Assembly: GCA_012517815.1 (NCBI GenBank)
Contig: JAAYUF010000151.1
Location: 1-45,379 of the forward strand
Length of the DNA stretch: 45,379 nucleotides
Source of the DNA: Clostridiales bacterium
Lineage (GTDB): Bacteria; Bacillota; Clostridia; Christensenellales; Aristaeellaceae
Direction of reading: 5' to 3'
Positions 42,155 to 45,379 of the stretch are shown piece by piece. The number at the start of each line of letters is the position of its first letter. Positions within the stretch are counted from its first letter, which is position 1. The position numbers and the translations under genes are program-made. A model generated the notes under the pieces. The model was not told where the DNA came from. It did no database searches and worked only from the letters and a program-made list of their open reading frames with translations.

Positions 42155-43927
42155 CTAGCTTTGTTCGTCGCCCAGCAGCTTCGCTCCTTCTTTGCAGACA
42201 CTTTTTACAAATCGCTCTTCCGCGCGCATTTCCACCAGCACGCCGTCGTCGCGGTGCTCCTGACGGTAGATGCCGCCCGCGCGGTGCAGGCGGTCCAGCA
42301 GGCCGTAGCTCGCGAAGGGGATCAGCAACCGGTAGGTATGGGTGCCGGCGCCCAGCGCATCCTCGATGCGGCCGAGCAGCTCGTCAACACCCGTACCGTC
42401 CGCCGCGCTGACCGTTACGGCCCCCGGCAGCGCGTCCGGCGCCGGGCGGAACAGATCGGCCTTGTTGAGCGCGTCGATCCGCGGCGCGTCGGTCGCGCCC
42501 AGGCTTTCCAGCACCTCCAGCACCGTGGCGTGCTGGGCGGACATCTCGGGGTTGGCCCCGTCGGACACAATCACGATCACATTGGCCAGCGCAGCCTCCT
42601 GCAGGGTCGCGCGGAAAGCCTGCACGAGCTCATGGGGCAGCTTGCGGATGAAGCCCACCGTATCCACCAGGAGGGCCGCGCCGCCGTGCGGCAGCGTAAT
42701 CGGCCGGCTGACGCTGTCCAGCGTGGCGAACAGCTCATCCTTGGCGTAGACGTCCGCGCCCGTCATGCGGTTAAAGAGCGTGGATTTGCCCGCGTTGGTA
42801 TAGCCGACCAGCGCCACCACGGGCGTCTGACGCTTTTCCCGGTCCTGCCTGCGCAGCGAGCGCTGGCGGTCCAGCGCGTCCAGCTGGCGTTCCAGATCGG
42901 TAAGCCGTTCCCGGATGCGGCGGCGGCTTACTTCCAGCTTGCTCTCGCCGGGGCCGCGCGTGCCGATGCCGCCCGCCAGCCGGCTGAGTACCAGCCCCTG
43001 CCCCAAAAGTCGCTGGGAGCGGTATTTGAGCTGCGCCATCTCCACCTGCAGCTTGCCTTCGCGCGTGTTGGCGCGCCCGGCGAAAATGTCCAGAATCAAC
43101 GTCGTGCGGTCGACCACCTTGAGGCGCAGGAGCTCTTCCAGATTCTTTTGCATGACGCCCGAGAGCTCTTCGTCAAAGATGACCACATCCGCCTGCGCGG
43201 CCTGGCACTGCAGCGACAGTTCCTCCGCCTTGCCCTTGCCCACGCAGTAGGCGGTGTCGGGCTTGGCGCGCTTCTGAAGTACGGTGAGCACCGTATCCGC
43301 GCCGGCTGTCTGTGCCAGCGCGCGGAGCTCGGCCAGCGATTCCTCGCTTTCAATGCCCACCAGCACCGCCTTTTCCGCGCCCTTGGTCACGGCCGGCTCT
43401 TCCGCAAGGTACGCCGCGTCCACCTCGGCGATGCGGGCAAGCCACGCCTCCTCAGGCATCCGGCGCGCGCTGATCAGTTCCGTCCGGCTGACGGCGCCCG
43501 GTACGGCCGGGTCCAGAAAGGCGCACTGCGCGCTGGTCGGGCGGCCGTCCTCGTCGACGCCCACGGCGCAGATCGCGTCAAACCGCATGGACACCAGCGC
43601 GCTGATATCCACATCGCTCAGCGCCCCGGACGCGCCGGGGTGCGTGTGCACGCAGCGCACCATCGACAGCCGCCGCTCGCTTCGGCGCAGGCGCACGTCT
43701 GGCAGGTCCACATGATCCGCCCGCCCCACGATCAGGTCGACGATCTCGCCGTAGCGCGTCAGGTATACGGCGATTTCACGGTTGAGGCTTGCGGAATAGT
43801 CGCAAAGCTGCGCAAGCAGTTCCGGCGGCAGGAAGCTGTCTGCGGGGACGGCCGTTTCGTACAGGGCTTTCATCTCCGAAAGCATATGGTTGCGAATTCC
43901 CTCAGTATTTCCGTGGATATCAGGCAT
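42155..43927 (-). CDS. hflX: HflX ribosome-rescue GTPase with N-terminal JAMM-like domain
   Basis: This encodes 590 residues. The C-terminal two thirds is standard HflX: an N-domain with GKGKAEEL, TLILDIFAGRANTREGKLQVE, GGIGTRGPGESKLE, a coiled coil, then the G domain with LVGYTNAGKST, DTVGFIRKLP and NKAD. HflX splits stalled 70S ribosomes under stress. The first 170 residues are not in E. coli HflX. They carry H94-T-H96-P, seven residues, S104 and D107, exactly the HxH(x7)SxxD zinc motif of JAMM/MPN+ proteases, with E61 a possible partner. I recall similar extensions in other clostridial HflX proteins. GAAAGGA precedes the ATG. Confidence 0.94.
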   Translation of the reverse strand: MPDIHGNTEGIRNHMLSEMKALYETAVPADSFLPPELLAQLCDYSASLNREIAVYLTRYGEIVDLIVGRADHVDLPDVRLRRSERRLSMVRCVHTHPGASGALSDVDISALVSMRFDAICAVGVDEDGRPTSAQCAFLDPAVPGAVSRTELISARRMPEEAWLARIAEVDAAYLAEEPAVTKGAEKAVLVGIESEESLAELRALAQTAGADTVLTVLQKRAKPDTAYCVGKGKAEELSLQCQAAQADVVIFDEELSGVMQKNLEELLRLKVVDRTTLILDIFAGRANTREGKLQVEMAQLKYRSQRLLGQGLVLSRLAGGIGTRGPGESKLEVSRRRIRERLTDLERQLDALDRQRSLRRQDREKRQTPVVALVGYTNAGKSTLFNRMTGADVYAKDELFATLDSVSRPITLPHGGAALLVDTVGFIRKLPHELVQAFRATLQEAALANVIVIVSDGANPEMSAQHATVLEVLESLGATDAPRIDALNKADLFRPAPDALPGAVTVSAADGTGVDELLGRIEDALGAGTHTYRLLIPFASYGLLDRLHRAGGIYRQEHRDDGVLVEMRAEERFVKSVCKEGAKLLGDEQS

Positions 43928-43998
43928 ACGGTTTCCTTTCGCGGGCGCGCGGCGGACGCTCGGCCCGCCGCGCCTGTCATGGGGTACGATGTCAAATC

Positions 43999-44100
43999 AT
44001 GAACGCTTCCGCCTCGCGGCGCCTGTCTTCCACGGCTTCGTCGCGGAAGCTCCCCGGCACGGAAGAACACCGCTCGCGAGCGTTGGCGCATGCATGAATG
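43999..44100 (-). repeat. Leader repeat element, copy 2 (upstream of hflX)
   Basis: It matches the element upstream of the AEC transporter gene (17583-17716): TTCATGCATGCG...CGCGAGCGGTG, then GAGCTTCCGCGACGAAG and GGCGCCG. The middle is shorter by about 30 bases. Confidence 0.5.
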
Positions 44101-44135
44101 GAAATCGTATGCGACGGCGATCCCCCGAATACGCC

Positions 44136-44158
44136 AAAAAGGCGCGGGTTGCGCCTTT
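44136..44158 (-). terminator. Terminator after nifU
   Basis: The minus strand reads AAAGGCGC-AACCC-GCGCCTTTTT, 54 bases past the nifU stop. Confidence 0.85.
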
Positions 44159-44211
44159 GGCATACCGCGGCGAACGCCGGGTACGGTGTGTGACGGTTCA
44201 GGGCAATCCCT

Positions 44212-44586
44212 TCAGCCCTGCGGATGCTTGGCGTGGTAGTCCTCCAGCGCGGCGTGGATGGCCTCCTCGGCCAGCACCGAGCAGTGCATCTTAACGGGCG
44301 GCAGTCCGTCCAGCGCCTCGGCGACGGCTTTGTTGGTCAGCGCGAGCGCCTCGTCAACGGTCTTGCCCTTGATCATCTCGGTGGCCATACTGCTGGTGGC
44401 GACAGCCGCGCAACAGCCGAAGGTCTTGAATTTTACATCGGTGATGATGTTATCCTCCACCTTGATGTCCATTTTCATGATGTCGCCGCATTTGGCGTTG
44501 CCAACGGTGCCCGAGCCGGACGCGTCGGTGATCTCCCCTACGTTGCGGGGGTGTTCAAAGTGATCCATGACCTTTTCCGAGTACAT
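44212..44586 (-). CDS. nifU: Iron-sulfur cluster scaffold protein NifU/IscU
   Basis: This encodes 124 residues of the IscU fold, starting MYSEKVMDHFEHPRNVG. The three cluster cysteines are present: GNAKCGD, KTFGCCAA and KMHCSVLAEEA; the Asp after the first Cys is also kept. It builds 2Fe-2S clusters with sulfur from the adjacent desulfurase. GAAGGAGG lies 8 bases before the ATG at 44586; an upstream in-frame GTG/ATG start would overlap it. The gap to nifS is 78 bases. Confidence 0.95.
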   Translation of the reverse strand: MYSEKVMDHFEHPRNVGEITDASGSGTVGNAKCGDIMKMDIKVEDNIITDVKFKTFGCCAAVATSSMATEMIKGKTVDEALALTNKAVAEALDGLPPVKMHCSVLAEEAIHAALEDYHAKHPQG

Positions 44587-44664
44587 GGCGTGTGCCTCCT
44601 TCAATCAAGCAAATCGTTCGGGGGTTTGGGGCCTGCGCGGCCCGGGCGCGGAAGGGGCCCGGTA

Positions 44665-45379
44665 TCAGAGGTTGCAGGCGGGTTGGGTGAGCGGGCTCAT
44701 GTCGCGGAGGGTTTTCACGATGCCGGGCAAAACCTCCAGCACGTAGCGCACATCCTCCTCGGTGTTGCCGAGGCCCAGCGTAAGCCGGAGGCTGCCGTGG
44801 GCGATCTCGTGCGGCAGGCCGATGGCCAGCAGCACGTGGGAGGGATCCAGGCTGCCGCTGGTGCACGCCGAACCGCTGGAGCCTTCCACCCCGGCCAGAT
44901 CCAGCCGCATCAGCAGGGATTCGCCCTCAATGTAGCGCACGCTCACGTTGACGTTGCCGGGCAGGCGCTCGGTGCGGTGGCCGTTGAGGCGCACGTCCGG
45001 GATTTCTTTGAGGATGCCGTCGATCAGCGCGTCGCGCAGGGCTGTCATGCGCGCGGCGTAGGCCGGCAGCTCCGCCGCGGCGATCTCAATCGCCTTGCCC
45101 ATGCCCACGATGGAGGCAAGGTTTTCGGTGCCGGCGCGCAGGTTGCGCTCCTGTGCGCCGCCAAAGATCAGGTTTTGCATGCGCACGCCCTTGCGGATGT
45201 ACAGCGCGCCCACGCCCTTGGGCCCATGGAACTTATGCGCGGACATCGACAGCAGGTCGACGTTCCAGGCGTTCACGTCCACGGGAATCGCGCCTACGGC
45301 CTGCACCGCGTCGGTGTGGAAGAGCACGCCGGCCTCGCGGGCGATGCGGCCGATCTCCGCGACGGGTTGCAGGGTGCCG
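44665..45379 (-). CDS. nifS: Cysteine desulfurase NifS/IscS (N-terminus outside window)
   Basis: The frame is open to the right edge, leaving 237 C-terminal residues of a class V aminotransferase. [15 protein letters not shown] contains the PLP-contacting Asp and Gln; [13 protein letters not shown] holds the Schiff-base Lys; [16 protein letters not shown] is conserved; [10 protein letters not shown] holds the sulfur-carrying Cys. The long [14 protein letters not shown] ending is typical. It supplies sulfur to the neighbouring NifU. Whether an iscR regulator precedes it cannot be seen. Confidence 0.95.
   Translation of the reverse strand, partial: GTLQPVAEIGRIAREAGVLFHTDAVQAVGAIPVDVNAWNVDLLSMSAHKFHGPKGVGALYIRKGVRMQNLIFGGAQERNLRAGTENLASIVGMGKAIEIAAAELPAYAARMTALRDALIDGILKEIPDVRLNGHRTERLPGNVNVSVRYIEGESLLMRLDLAGVEGSSGSACTSGSLDPSHVLLAIGLPHEIAHGSLRLTLGLGNTEEDVRYVLEVLPGIVKTLRDMSPLTQPACNL

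Noticed and set aside
1-45379. tRNA or rRNA genes
   Set aside because: I found no T-loop signatures in tRNA context and no rRNA-like segments on either strand by eye.

Overview
The window looks like chromosomal DNA from a GC-rich member of the Firmicutes, most likely a gut-type Clostridia. Several things support this: an mre/min cell-shape cluster, a paired GlgC/GlgD glycogen operon, an L10 leader upstream of rplJ-rplL, a DUF512 radical-SAM gene next to der, nifS-nifU, a BirA-type operator, and sigma-A promoters of the TTGACA-17-TATAAT type. The assignment is inferred from gene content; no 16S gene is present.

Layout. (1) 1-15.8 kb, cell envelope: a truncated SH3/peptidoglycan-binding protein; der with a DUF512 gene (minus strand); maf-mreB-mreC-mreD-PBP2-minD-rodA (plus strand, without radC, minC or minE); then a five-SH3 secreted protein, a TlyA-type methyltransferase and an esterase (minus strand). 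(2) 15.8-17.8 kb: an AEC transporter followed by a fucU/rbsD-type gene broken by two frameshifts and a stop codon. (3) 17.9-27.0 kb: an autoinducer-2 uptake and processing locus, lsrACDBF on the minus strand diverging from lsrRK on the plus strand, with a small cupin gene where lsrG would be expected. (4) 27.0-29.1 kb: a 76-bp tandem-repeat array, bioY under a BirA-like operator, and a palindrome of about 455 bp. (5) 29.1-35.6 kb: glgB-glgC-glgD-glgA. (6) 35.6-37.1 kb: L10 leader, rplJ, rplL. (7) 37.5-43.9 kb: hflX with two VanY-like carboxypeptidases, then parA-parB and a third VanY-like protein that has lost its catalytic residues. (8) 44.1 kb to the end: nifS (truncated by the window) and nifU/iscU.

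How they work together. The mre/PBP2/RodA/MinD group runs side-wall synthesis and division-site placement, and the SH3/PGB proteins and carboxypeptidases act on the same peptidoglycan. The lsr genes import AI-2, phosphorylate it (LsrK), derepress transcription through LsrR and degrade the product (LsrF). The glg operon makes glycogen from glucose-1-phosphate.

Points that stand out: the cupin replacing LsrG, the dead VanY paralogue in the parAB operon, a JAMM motif in the HflX N-terminus, an in-frame Shine-Dalgarno and small ORF inside the glgB tail, the large palindrome, the 76-bp array, and a repeated leader element upstream of both the AEC transporter gene and hflX.
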